Source: DASTDY01 sp035457345
Lineage (GTDB): Bacteria; Patescibacteriota; Saccharimonadia; Saccharimonadales; EFPC-124
DNA: 16,865 bases
Direction of reading: 5' to 3'
Assembly (NCBI GenBank): GCA_035457345.1
Contig: DATIBT010000047.1
Coordinates: 1 to 16,865 of the forward strand
The notes under the pieces were generated by a model. The model worked only from the letters and a program-made list of their open reading frames with translations. It was not told the origin of the DNA and ran no database searches. The translations under genes were made by a program, and so were the position numbers. Positions 1-6,914 of the stretch are shown here, piece by piece (position 1 is the first letter of the stretch; every line of letters begins with the position of its first letter).

Positions 1-29
1 ACCCGGAACTCCGGTTAATTGGCCGACTT

Positions 30-245
30 AGTGGGGCGGATGGGACTTGCACCCATCATGCTAACGCCCTGCGGCTCATTTTGTTGGAGTGTGGCTCCTC
101 AACGTTATCCCATGGGTTTGTTGAAGGCTCTCCTGATTACCCGCAGGTTTTCACCCATGCGCGCTCTCCTTCTGGAGAAGAAATCCATGTGGCGGCGATC
201 TAACGCCGCTTCGCCCTTCTTGAGTATAAGCTACATCGGTCTACG
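30..245 (-). ncRNA. Possible structured RNA, family not recognised
   Basis: No convincing protein is seen here, but helices are dense. Read on either strand they are: 34-38 with 65-69 enclosing 39-44 with 52-57; 86-89 with 95-98; 111-117 with 153-159 (a 7-bp pair enclosing the small hairpin 132-135/144-147); 165-169 with 174-178; and 192-197 with 204-209. The minus strand is favoured only because the neighbouring gene reads that way and runs into it. The stem-loop at 39-57 superficially resembles a tRNA T-arm, but no acceptor partner or tRNA body is found. I also looked for RNase P, tmRNA and SRP RNA signatures and found none. The RNA could equally be the 3' UTR of the upstream gene. Confidence 0.3.
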
Positions 246-268
246 CACATAGTTATGAGTCGACGACG

Positions 269-637
269 CTAATAGCGCGCGTCTGGCGGCGGCGTATGCC
301 GGCCATCATGTTTGCGACCAACATTTTGATCTGTCCAGTGTACCTGACCATCACCTTCGCCGTCCGTATCACGCGAAAGGCGGTAGCCATCGTCGTAGTA
401 CTGCGTACCGTGACCTTCGCCGGAAGGAAGGTTGACGTATCCGCTTGCTCCCGTTGGTTCGTGATCTGAACGGGCGCCACGGTCGTACATGGTGGAACCT
501 CTCTGTTGTCGCTCCGCCCTCCTCTTCTCCCATGCTGGGACTTCCTCGTACTGCCAGCGGTACTTGGCGGATTCGTATGCGGCTTTGCTGTAGAAATCTC
601 TGCGTCTTGGAGCTCTTGGCTTTGGGTCATGCGCCAA
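269..637 (-). CDS. Hypothetical hydrophilic protein, 122 aa
   Basis: I do not recognise this protein. This frame reads as a believable sequence: a basic N-terminus, then an aromatic/charged helix (residues about 14-40, with FYSKAAYESAKYRWQYEEV), then a Gly/Asp/Tyr-rich C-terminal half with a YYDDGYRLSRDTDGEGDG stretch and a Pro-rich tail. There is no signal peptide or membrane segment. The start is uncertain. A TTG at 637 is preceded by a weak GTAGGTG. An internal ATG at 487 has a better site (GAGAGG seven bases upstream) and would give a 72-residue protein. The gene diverges from the phosphohexomutase operon. A second long frame overlaps on the same strand but has an unnatural composition. 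Confidence 0.5.
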   Translation of the reverse strand: MAHDPKPRAPRRRDFYSKAAYESAKYRWQYEEVPAWEKRRAERQQRGSTMYDRGARSDHEPTGASGYVNLPSGEGHGTQYYDDGYRLSRDTDGEGDGQVHWTDQNVGRKHDGRHTPPPDARY

Positions 638-684
638 GGTAACGCACCTACTCTCACTAGGGGGAAGGTTAATTGCGCACGCGT

Positions 685-713
685 AGGTAACCACAGGCTC
701 CCTCGCATGTCAA
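685..713 (-). promoter_or_regulatory. Weak candidate promoter for the 269-637 gene
   Basis: On the minus strand a perfect TTGACA (708-713) lies 17 bp from TTACCT (685-690). The -35 box is excellent and the -10 box poor, so the call rests on the -35 and the spacing. Confidence 0.28.
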
Positions 714-738
714 GGTCACCTTTAGGACTGCTAGTAAT

Positions 739-746
739 GCTATAAT
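739..746 (+). promoter_or_regulatory. Promoter of the phosphohexomutase operon (extended -10)
   Basis: A consensus TATAAT at 741-746 is preceded by TGC, which makes an extended -10. No good -35 is seen at the usual distance. The start codon at 784 follows after a short leader containing the AGGAG ribosome site (772-776). Confidence 0.6.
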
Positions 747-783
747 AAAGACTCGTTAACAAATCGCACACAGGAGTCATTTT

Positions 784-2118
784 GTGAACCCAGCAATCTT
801 CAAATCGTATGATATTCGCGGCAAGGTAGGCTCAGAACTAACCGAAGAAACGACCAAGCAAATCGCCCGCGCCTTTGCCGACTACTTGCCAGAGGCAGGC
901 ATTGTGGCGGTCGGCCACGATATGCGCCCGGATTCCGCAAACCTAGCCGCCGCCTTCATTGACGGCTTGCGCAGGCAGGGCCGTGACGTGTGGGACATTG
1001 GCATGGTCACGAGTGACATGATTTATTTTGCCATTGGTAAGTTTGAGCTGGCGGGCGGCGCGGTTATAACCGCAAGCCATAACCCCGGCGAGTATAACGG
1101 CATTAAACTCTACCGTGATCACGTAACACCGGTGGGCCTCGACTCGGGTTTGGGGCAAGTGCGAGACAACGCCCTTGCGCAAAAATTTAAAGATGTCGCC
1201 GCCACCCCCGGCGGCGCCACCAAGCGTGATATTACCGAGGATTGGGTGCAACACTGCCTGAGCTTCATTACTGGCCTTAAGCCGTACCACATTGCTATTG
1301 ACGCTGGAAATGGTATGGCTGGCGCTATTTTGCCGCATATTTTGCCGCGCTTACCGCTGGAGGTAGAAGAGATGTACTTCGAACCAGACGGTACGTTCCC
1401 CAACCACGAAGCCAATCCTATGGTGCCCGAAAACATGCAAGATCTTATTAAAAAAGTCAAAAATGAGGGGCTTGATTTTGGTATTGCCTTCGACGGCGAC
1501 GGGGACCGCGCTGGTTTTGTAGATGACAAGGGCCGGATTGTCTCTGGCAGTGACCTTATGACCATGATGTGCAAATACTATTTGCAAAAATACCCCGGCG
1601 CCACCTTTGTGCGCGATTTGCGCATGAGCCATTCAATAGACGAGCTTGTCGAACAATGGGGCGGTAAGACAGTGGTCACCAAAGTCGGCCGCGTGCACAT
1701 TGGCCCCAAAATGCGCGATGTCAATTCGCCCTTTGGCGGTGAAGGCACTGGTCACTTTTACTTTACCGACAACTGGGAAGCGGACAGCGGCCTCATTGGC
1801 GCACTTGTCGCTGTGCAGGCGCTCGGCGACAGCGGTAAAAAGTTTAGCGATTTGATAGACGAGTATCATTTACACGCACTGGGCCCGGAAATTAACTTAG
1901 AGGTTATCGACACTCAGGCCGCCTTCGCCCTGCTCCGTGACGCGTTTAAAGACGGTAAACAGAGTGACCTTGATGGCCTTACTGTTAAGTACCCGACTAA
2001 ATGGTTTAACGTGCGCGCCAGTAATACCGAACCGGTCATGCGGTTAAACGCCGAGGCCGCTACCCAGCAAGAACTCGACGAGCTCATTACTAAAGTCAAA
2101 GAGGTGATCGAGGGGTAA
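784..2118 (+). CDS. Phosphomannomutase/phosphoglucomutase (alpha-D-phosphohexomutase)
   Basis: This enzyme interconverts hexose-6-phosphate and hexose-1-phosphate (mannose and/or glucose) in the cytoplasm, feeding nucleotide-sugar synthesis. All four family signatures are present in order: the phosphoserine loop TASHNPGEYNG with Ser98, the metal-binding DGDGDR at 237-242, the sugar-recognition segment GGEGTGHFYF around 318-327, and the C-terminal phosphate-binding RASNTEP at 411-417. At 444 residues it is close to the usual bacterial PMM/PGM length. The start is GTG at 784, seven bases after AGGAG. The next gene is a second member of the superfamily starting one base after this stop, so the two are surely cotranscribed and probably translationally coupled. 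Sequence alone does not settle glucose versus mannose preference; the GEGTGH form is nearest to PMM/PGM (ManB/AlgC-like). Confidence 0.92.
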   Translation: MNPAIFKSYDIRGKVGSELTEETTKQIARAFADYLPEAGIVAVGHDMRPDSANLAAAFIDGLRRQGRDVWDIGMVTSDMIYFAIGKFELAGGAVITASHNPGEYNGIKLYRDHVTPVGLDSGLGQVRDNALAQKFKDVAATPGGATKRDITEDWVQHCLSFITGLKPYHIAIDAGNGMAGAILPHILPRLPLEVEEMYFEPDGTFPNHEANPMVPENMQDLIKKVKNEGLDFGIAFDGDGDRAGFVDDKGRIVSGSDLMTMMCKYYLQKYPGATFVRDLRMSHSIDELVEQWGGKTVVTKVGRVHIGPKMRDVNSPFGGEGTGHFYFTDNWEADSGLIGALVAVQALGDSGKKFSDLIDEYHLHALGPEINLEVIDTQAAFALLRDAFKDGKQSDLDGLTVKYPTKWFNVRASNTEPVMRLNAEAATQQELDELITKVKEVIEG

Positions 2119-2119
2119 C

Positions 2120-3670
2120 ATGCCAAAACTGCGCGACACCTTTACCTATGAACCTGTCGAACTGACGTTTGGCACCTCTGGACTCCGTGCGCTCGTAACT
2201 GACATGACCGATCTGGAGTGCTATCTCAATACGCTTGGGTTCCTGCGTTTTTTGAGCGAGGCACACAGCTTGCCTGACGCCTCAAGCGTCTACCTGGCTG
2301 GCGACCTCCGCCACAGCACCCCCCGTATTTTACGCGCCGTGCACAAGGCCATTACCGATGCCGGGCACAAAACCATTAACTGCGGATTTATTCCAACCCC
2401 GGCTGTTACTTTGTTTGGCATAGAAAATAACTCGCCAAGCATTATGGTGACCGGCAGTCATATTCCAGATGACCGCAATGGGATAAAGTTCATCAAAGCC
2501 AATGGGGAAGTGCTTAAAGAAGACGAGGCTGCTATTAAGGCGGCGGTTGCCGCCGTGCGCGAAGAGATATACCAGGCTGATGCCCACGCCAGTGGCTTTG
2601 GTCAGGAGGGCCAGCTAATTACTCCTCTAGAGCTGCCAGCGGTGGAGACTGCGGCGGAAGTGTTGTACCATCATCGCTACGTCGATATTTTTAGCGGCGT
2701 GTTTACGGGTAAAAAAATTGTCTTTTATCAACATTCATCGGTAGGCCGTGACTCACTGGTGAAAATTCTTGAAGACTTGGGCGCAGAGGTGGTGCCGGTC
2801 GGGCGCTCTGAGAAGTTCATTCCTATTGATACCGAGAATGTCACCGCCGAGCACCAGGCCTACTTTACCCAGCTCGCGAGCGAGCACCCAGACGCCTTTG
2901 CCATTGTCTCTACCGATGGCGACGCCGACCGTCCGTTTGTTGTTGACGAGAAGGGCACATTCCACCGCGGCGACGTACTTGGCGCCGTGGTGGCCACGTG
3001 GCTCAAGGCTGACTTTGCGGCATACCCTGTGAGCGCCAGTGACGCTGTCGATGATCATCTGACAAAACAAAGCGTCACCTGGACGCATACTCGCATTGGC
3101 TCACCTTATGTAGTGGTGGCCATGCTCGAAGCTTTGCAGTCCGGCAAGCGGCGCGTTACGGGTTGGGAGGTGAATGGCGGCTTTATGATTGGTAATGATG
3201 TTGAAGTGAAGGGTGGGACATTGCAGGCCTTGCCTACGCGCGACGCAATATTGCCCATCATCATCGCGCTTCTGGCGGCTGCTGAGGCACACAAGCCCGT
3301 CTCGGCCATCTTTGCTGAGCTGCCGCAGCGGTTTACCCAGGCGGGCCTCATTGATAACTTCCCGGGTGATGTATACCACGCCATTCAGTCACGCTTTTCG
3401 GCCAATAGACCTCAAGTCTATAAAGAGCTGGGCACTTACTTTACGGCCGAGAAGGGATTTGGTGCGATTACCCATACCGACAATCTCGACGGCGTACGTA
3501 TTTACTTTGACAACGGCGACATTGCCCACCTCCGTCAATCCGGCAACGCGCCGCAACTGCGCATATATGGCATTGCCGGCACCCAGGAACGAGCCGACGA
3601 CATTGTACGTCTGGCCATTACTGAACCGGACGGGATATTCAGAGCTATGCAAAAAGATATAGCAGAGTAA
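2120..3670 (+). CDS. Second phosphohexomutase family protein, 516 aa
   Basis: This is a divergent paralogue of the upstream mutase. It shows FGTSGLRA near the N-terminus (18-24, typical of the phosphoglucomutase/phosphoglucosamine mutase superfamily), a catalytic loop TGSHIPDDRNGIK with Ser113, the metal-binding DGDADR at 266-271, and a sugar-loop WEVNGGF around 349-355. The C-terminal phosphate loop is unusual: RIYGIAGTQERADD near residue 490 replaces the common R-x-S-G/N-T-E. At 516 residues it is longer than typical PMM/PGM enzymes. It starts one base after the preceding TAA, so it is translationally coupled. Likely substrates are glucose or mannose phosphates; which one cannot be decided. 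The changed phosphate loop suggests a substrate different from that of its neighbour. Confidence 0.85.
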   Translation: MPKLRDTFTYEPVELTFGTSGLRALVTDMTDLECYLNTLGFLRFLSEAHSLPDASSVYLAGDLRHSTPRILRAVHKAITDAGHKTINCGFIPTPAVTLFGIENNSPSIMVTGSHIPDDRNGIKFIKANGEVLKEDEAAIKAAVAAVREEIYQADAHASGFGQEGQLITPLELPAVETAAEVLYHHRYVDIFSGVFTGKKIVFYQHSSVGRDSLVKILEDLGAEVVPVGRSEKFIPIDTENVTAEHQAYFTQLASEHPDAFAIVSTDGDADRPFVVDEKGTFHRGDVLGAVVATWLKADFAAYPVSASDAVDDHLTKQSVTWTHTRIGSPYVVVAMLEALQSGKRRVTGWEVNGGFMIGNDVEVKGGTLQALPTRDAILPIIIALLAAAEAHKPVSAIFAELPQRFTQAGLIDNFPGDVYHAIQSRFSANRPQVYKELGTYFTAEKGFGAITHTDNLDGVRIYFDNGDIAHLRQSGNAPQLRIYGIAGTQERADDIVRLAITEPDGIFRAMQKDIAE

Positions 3671-3682
3671 GTGCCAGACCCA
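3671..3682 (+). repeat. Left arm of a 12-bp inverted repeat around 3729-4307
   Basis: GTGCCAGACCCA here is the exact reverse complement of 4323-4334 on the other side of the gene. In the minus-strand mRNA this arm lies 3' of the stop codon, beyond the GC-rich hairpin 3695-3722. Its partner lies at the predicted 5' end. Confidence 0.8.
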
Positions 3683-3694
3683 TTTGGGAGCCAC

Positions 3695-3722
3695 GCCGCC
3701 GCCCACTCGGACGGGGCGCGGC
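3695..3722 (-). terminator. GC-rich 3' hairpin of the 3729-4307 gene
   Basis: GCCGCCGCCC (3695-3704) pairs with GGGCGCGGC (3714-3722) around a 9-base loop, with one bulged base. It lies just past the stop codon of the minus-strand gene and also just past the mutase operon. No clear U-tract follows in either direction, so a role in termination is uncertain; it may protect the RNA 3' end. Confidence 0.45.
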
Positions 3723-3728
3723 CACCAT

Positions 3729-4307
3729 TTACGCCTTCGGGTTGTCGTACTCTTGCACTAGCCGGCGGATTTCCCCCAGCCTGTCGCGGCTGATGTATTG
3801 GATGCCCAGCAGGTCCGCGTCGGTCAGGCTGCGCACTAGTTCGATGCACAGCACACTATTGAGGTTGAGTGCCGTCCGGACATGCGGCTTGAGACCCCGC
3901 AGCTCAGGCAGGATCCCTTCACCACCGGTCTTGCGACGGCGGTAGGCATTGGCCATTGGTGTGGCGGGGCCATCAGCGAACGCGTAGTTGTGCGCATCCA
4001 TGTACAGGATGACCGCACGAAGTATCGAGTTACTCAGCGGCTGCAGCTGTCGCCACGCTTCGGCCATGGGGAGCCGGGTGATCTGCGAAAGGTTGTGGAT
4101 GCCGGCGGCTTTCAGCCTGCGGCGGTCCGCGACCGCAGTTTCGCCCTGGATAATGTGGGCTATGGGGGTAGCGACCTCCCCGGTTTCACCATCTAGCACG
4201 TCTCCGGCCCGCATGACGGTGAAGCCCCGCTCGCCAGCAAAGCGTTCAACCTCGGCACGGGACGCGCTGTCTGCATTGCCAACCAGTACGAGTGTAGTGA
4301 ATCGCAA
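3729..4307 (-). CDS. Protein with two RNA polymerase alpha-CTD-like helical modules
   Basis: I infer two helix-hairpin-helix-type modules like the C-terminal domain of RNA polymerase alpha. The second (about residues 140-188) is the clearer: it follows the alpha-CTD pattern of V-R-T, then a 'cIeLv' helix, then TDADLLGIQYISRDRLGEI. The first (about 60-105) has RRLKAAGIHNLSQITRL. The N-terminus (LVLVGNADSASRAEVERFAGERGF) could be a small alpha/beta domain, perhaps BRCT-like. There is no catalytic motif. The start is TTG at 4307, four bases after GGAGG; an upstream ATG at 4337 would lie 5' of the predicted transcription start. Function is unknown; alpha-CTDs bind DNA or partner proteins, so a transcription or DNA-binding role is plausible. 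The gene looks more GC-rich than its neighbours and is flanked by a 12-bp inverted repeat. Confidence 0.65.
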   Translation of the reverse strand: MRFTTLVLVGNADSASRAEVERFAGERGFTVMRAGDVLDGETGEVATPIAHIIQGETAVADRRRLKAAGIHNLSQITRLPMAEAWRQLQPLSNSILRAVILYMDAHNYAFADGPATPMANAYRRRKTGGEGILPELRGLKPHVRTALNLNSVLCIELVRSLTDADLLGIQYISRDRLGEIRRLVQEYDNPKA

Positions 4308-4322
4308 CGTACCTCCTACGCA

Positions 4323-4334
4323 GTGGGTCTGGCA
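4323..4334 (+). repeat. Right arm of the 12-bp inverted repeat around 3729-4307
   Basis: TGGGTCTGGCAC pairs perfectly with 3671-3682. The predicted transcription start (about 4333) falls at its outer end, so in the mRNA it would be the extreme 5' terminus, upstream of the SD. Confidence 0.8.
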
Positions 4335-4339
4335 CACTA

Positions 4340-4368
4340 GTTATAGCTTTCTAGCGGAAATTCTGCAA
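4340..4368 (-). promoter_or_regulatory. Promoter of the 3729-4307 gene
   Basis: On the minus strand TTGCAG (4363-4368) and TATAAC (4340-4345) are separated by exactly 17 bp. The start of transcription should be near 4333, leaving a leader of about 25 bases with GTAGGAGG ahead of the TTG start. Confidence 0.7.
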
Positions 4369-4409
4369 TCATTAGCATCACCCTTATACTGCTTGGGTGC
4401 GAAGTTGGG

Positions 4410-4436
4410 TTAGCACTCTTGCACTTTAAGTGCTAA
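4410..4436 (+). promoter_or_regulatory. CIRCE operator (HrcA site) of groESL
   Basis: TTAGCACTC, nine bases, then AAGTGCTAA: the classic CIRCE element with one change from the consensus GAGTGCTAA right arm. HrcA repressor is known to bind this element upstream of groE and dnaK operons and to release on heat stress. No hrcA gene lies in the window. Confidence 0.93.
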
Positions 4437-4448
4437 TTTCGCTATAGT
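4419..4448 (+). promoter_or_regulatory. groESL promoter overlapping CIRCE
   Basis: TTGCAC (4419-4424) and TATAGT (4443-4448) are 18 bp apart. The -35 box falls in the CIRCE spacer, so bound HrcA would block RNA polymerase directly. AGGAGGT at 4474-4480 is the ribosome site for groES. Confidence 0.8.
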
Positions 4449-4485
4449 AGAAGTACATTCTGAATTTCTAAAGAGGAGGTTTACC

Positions 4486-4770
4486 ATGAGCACGAGCATC
4501 AAACCGCTCGCTGACCGGCTTGTCGCGGTGCGCGAAGAAGCCGAAAACAAGACGGCTTCAGGCCTTTATTTGCCAGACGCCGCCAAAGAAAAGCCAGTTG
4601 TTGCCAGGGTCGTTGCCGTTGGCAAAGAAGTAAAAGAAGTAAAAGTAGGGGACCGTATTGTCTACAAAGAATACGCTCCAACCGAGCTCAAAACTGGCGG
4701 TGAAGAATTCCTGATCTTAAAAGAAGAAGACGTCCTCGCGACGCTTGCCGCTAAAGGAGAGAAGAAATAA
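4486..4770 (+). CDS. groES: Co-chaperonin GroES
   Basis: This is the 10-kDa lid of the GroEL chaperonin; seven subunits cap the folding chamber. The 94 residues match the family length. Visible features are the N-terminal IKPLADRLVAVREE strand, the mobile loop (about 17-34, ENKTASGLYLPDAAKEKP) that docks on GroEL, and the VGDRIVYKEYAPTEL core with a C-terminal EEFLILKEEDVLATL strand. The usual T-G-G-I-x-L-P of the mobile loop reads T-A-S-G-L-Y-L-P here, a mild variation. The start at 4486 follows a strong AGGAGGT. Its TAA shares one base with the groEL ATG (TAATG), which gives tight translational coupling. It is controlled by the CIRCE promoter upstream. Confidence 0.97.
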   Translation: MSTSIKPLADRLVAVREEAENKTASGLYLPDAAKEKPVVARVVAVGKEVKEVKVGDRIVYKEYAPTELKTGGEEFLILKEEDVLATLAAKGEKK

Positions 4771-6416
4771 TGGCCAAGAAAGTATTTTACGATGACGACG
4801 CCCGCGCCCGCGTACTCGGCGGCGCCAAGGCATTATATGACGCAGTTAAAGTAACCATGGGGCCAAAAGGCCGCAACGTGGTCATTGGCAAGAGTTACGG
4901 TGGCCCAACCGTGACTCACGACGGTGTGAGCGTAGCTAAGGCTGTTGACTTGCCAGAGGATGATGACGACACCCTGGGCTACAAAGTCGGCGCCGAGCTG
5001 ATTAAACAAGCTGCCAACAAAATGAATGACGTTGCTGGTGACGGTACGACCACGGTCACTGTGTTGACCTACAACATTCTGGCCGAAGCTAATAAGATGA
5101 TCGCCGCTGGCCACAACCCAATGGAGCTCCGCAAAGGGGTAGAGCAGGCTGCCGCCGAAGTGCTCGACGCACTCGCTAAGCTGCGCGAAGACATTGGTGA
5201 CAAGAAAGAGCGTGTTGCAGAAGTTGCCACCATTAGCGCTGGCGACGCCGAAATCGGCAAGCTCATTGCTGATGTTATTGCCAAGGTCGGCAAAGAAGGT
5301 GTAGTCACTGTCGAAGAAGGCCAAGGCCTGTTCCTCGAGAGCGAAGTGGTCGAAGGTTTTACGATGGACCGCGGTTTCATTAGCCAATACATGGTAACCG
5401 ACGCCACTCGTATGGAAGCCGTCTATGACAAACCGGCTATTGTAGTGACTGACGAAAAAATTACGAGCGTGCAGCAATTCCTGCCCATGCTTGAAAAGCT
5501 TGCTCAAGCCGGCAAGAAAGACCTCGTGCTGATTGCCGAAGACGTTGAAGGTGAAGTCCTCGCCACCCTCATTTTAAACAAGCTCAAGGGAGTGTTTAAT
5601 ACCTTGGCTATCAAGGCCCCTGCCTTCGGCGACCGCCGCAAAGAAATCCTGCGCGACATTGCCGTTTTGACCGGCGCCACGGTTATTAGCGGCGAACAGG
5701 GTATTACGTTCGAAAACGCTGACCTCAGCATGGTTGGGACTGCTCGCAAGGTGATTGCCACTAAAGATGACAGCACTATCATTGAAGGCGCTGGCGACGC
5801 GACCGAAATTAAAGAGCGTATTGCCCAGGTCCGCGCCCAGGCTGATTCTGCCACCAGCGAGTACGACAAAGAACAATATGAAAAGCGCGCCGCAGCCCTT
5901 AGTGGTAAAGTTGCGGTCATTAAAGTTGGCGGTACAAGCGAAGTCGAGATTGAAGAAGCTAAATTCCGCGTAGACGACGCCGTTGCCGCAACCAAAGCTG
6001 CGCTAGAAGAGGGTATTGTTGCCGGTGGTGGTGTTACTCTTGCTAACCTTAGTGACAAGATTAAGGTCGAAGGCAACGACAGCGTCACGGCTGGCCGTCA
6101 AATCCTTAAGAATGCATTATTGCGCCCGTTTTACGAGCTGATGCACAACTCTGGCCTCAATCCAGATGAGTGGTGGCCGCAAATTCGCGCCGGTAAAGCT
6201 GGCATGGGTGTCGATGTAACCAAACCTGCCAAGTTGGTTGACCTCAAGGCTGCCGGTATCGTGGACCCAGCCCGCGTCACCAAAGAAGCTGTCATGAACG
6301 CGGTGAGTATTGCAGCAACCGCCATGACTATGGGCGCGCTGGTTGTCGACATTCCAGAAAAGGAAGCGCCAATGCCTGGTGGCGGCGGTGGCATGCCTGG
6401 CATGGGCATGATGTAG
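4770..6416 (+). CDS. groEL: Chaperonin GroEL
   Basis: This 60-kDa chaperonin forms a double ring that folds proteins using ATP. The 548 residues have the normal layout: the ATP-binding segments GPKGRNVVIGKSYGGPTVTHDG (Asp51) and DVAGDGTTT (Asp91), with a short acidic insertion (PEDDDD, 62-67) between them; an apical domain with GFISQYMVTD; the second ATP region DDAVAATKAALEEGIVAGGG; and a Gly/Met-rich tail ending in GMPGMGMM. The C-terminal equatorial part is divergent (PFYELMHNSGLNPDEWW and TAMTMGALVVDIPEKE where TEALV is usual), as expected for a phylum distant from model bacteria. It overlaps the groES stop by one base. A strong hairpin follows at 6437. Confidence 0.98.
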   Translation: MAKKVFYDDDARARVLGGAKALYDAVKVTMGPKGRNVVIGKSYGGPTVTHDGVSVAKAVDLPEDDDDTLGYKVGAELIKQAANKMNDVAGDGTTTVTVLTYNILAEANKMIAAGHNPMELRKGVEQAAAEVLDALAKLREDIGDKKERVAEVATISAGDAEIGKLIADVIAKVGKEGVVTVEEGQGLFLESEVVEGFTMDRGFISQYMVTDATRMEAVYDKPAIVVTDEKITSVQQFLPMLEKLAQAGKKDLVLIAEDVEGEVLATLILNKLKGVFNTLAIKAPAFGDRRKEILRDIAVLTGATVISGEQGITFENADLSMVGTARKVIATKDDSTIIEGAGDATEIKERIAQVRAQADSATSEYDKEQYEKRAAALSGKVAVIKVGGTSEVEIEEAKFRVDDAVAATKAALEEGIVAGGGVTLANLSDKIKVEGNDSVTAGRQILKNALLRPFYELMHNSGLNPDEWWPQIRAGKAGMGVDVTKPAKLVDLKAAGIVDPARVTKEAVMNAVSIAATAMTMGALVVDIPEKEAPMPGGGGGMPGMGMM

Positions 6417-6436
6417 CCCTAGATTCATAACAGATT

Positions 6437-6463
6437 AAATAGCCCTGGCTGCCAGGGCTATTT
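6437..6463 (+). terminator. groESL transcription terminator
   Basis: A perfect 12-bp stem (AAATAGCCCTGG with CCAGGGCTATTT) encloses a CTG loop, 20 bases after the groEL stop. An AT-rich tail with a run of six T follows at 6471-6476. Confidence 0.85.
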
Positions 6464-6466
6464 ATA

Positions 6467-6495
6467 TTGATTTTTTATACTTTTTATGGTATTAT
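6467..6495 (+). promoter_or_regulatory. Promoter of the 6549-6914 gene
   Basis: TTGATT (6467-6472), 17 bp, TATTAT (6490-6495), directly after the groEL terminator. Predicted start near 6502. Confidence 0.5.
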
Positions 6496-6501
6496 TTTTA
6501 C

Positions 6502-6524
6502 GTTCGATTCCCTGCGCCGCAGGG
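6502..6524 (+). repeat. 5' UTR arm and hairpin of the 6549-6914 gene
   Basis: GTTCGAT (6502-6508) at the predicted 5' end is complementary to 6928-6934 after the gene. It is followed at once by a small hairpin, CCCTGC-GCC-GCAGGG. The 7-bp arm alone could be chance. Confidence 0.4.
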
Positions 6525-6548
6525 ACATGAGTATCGGAGGTACAACGT

Positions 6549-6914
6549 ATGACCGACGAACCCCGCCGTCCCGGTGAGGACACGGAGGATCTGACCAAGC
6601 GCATCGACTGGGAGTCCGCCGCCAAGGCCAACTGGCTGATCGAGAACGTCCGAGCGGCGGTCGGCGACGACGTCAATGCGCTGCTCCGCATCATCGCGGG
6701 GCTCGTGGCGAGCGAGCACGCTCAGCCCGACTGGATGTCACTGCTCACCAGGGAAGACCTCCAGAAGCTCATGGGCTTCGGTAAAGCGTCTGCGCGGTTC
6801 GTCACCGATTCGGTGACAGCCGAGCCGCTGGTCGCGCAGATCGTGGCCGCCGGGCCGGTGGTGACTCGCCTGGCGTTCCGGCAGCTCATCGAGCTGTACC
6901 ACAACCCCATGTAG
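6549..6914 (+). CDS. Hypothetical helical protein, 121 aa
   Basis: I do not recognise the family. The protein is soluble and predicted mostly helical, with a charged N-terminal 20 residues, no signal peptide and no cysteines. The segment LLTREDLQKLMGFGKASARFV (about 65-85) resembles a helix-hairpin-helix. The last helix, RQLIELYHNPM, matches the C-terminus of the 3729-4307 protein (RRLVQEYDNPKA), which suggests the two orphans share a terminal motif. The start ATG at 6549 lies eight bases after CGGAGG. The gene has its own promoter and a 3' hairpin, and looks more GC-rich than the chaperonin genes. Its role cannot be assigned. Confidence 0.7.
   Translation: MTDEPRRPGEDTEDLTKRIDWESAAKANWLIENVRAAVGDDVNALLRIIAGLVASEHAQPDWMSLLTREDLQKLMGFGKASARFVTDSVTAEPLVAQIVAAGPVVTRLAFRQLIELYHNPM

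Noticed and set aside
39..57. tRNA T-arm-like hairpin
   Set aside because: No acceptor partner, anticodon arm or D-arm in register on either strand; the loop lacks the usual TTC.
19..252. 77-residue plus-strand frame at the window start
   Set aside because: It runs through the helical, RNA-like segment, has no ribosome site and an odd composition.
253..780. Long minus-strand frame overlapping 269-637
   Set aside because: Thr/Ser/Arg-rich, unnatural composition and overlapping the phosphohexomutase promoter; the other frame reads better.
3671..4334. Transposon or IS bounded by 12-bp terminal inverted repeats
   Set aside because: No transposase, no target-site duplication, and the arms coincide with predicted transcript ends.
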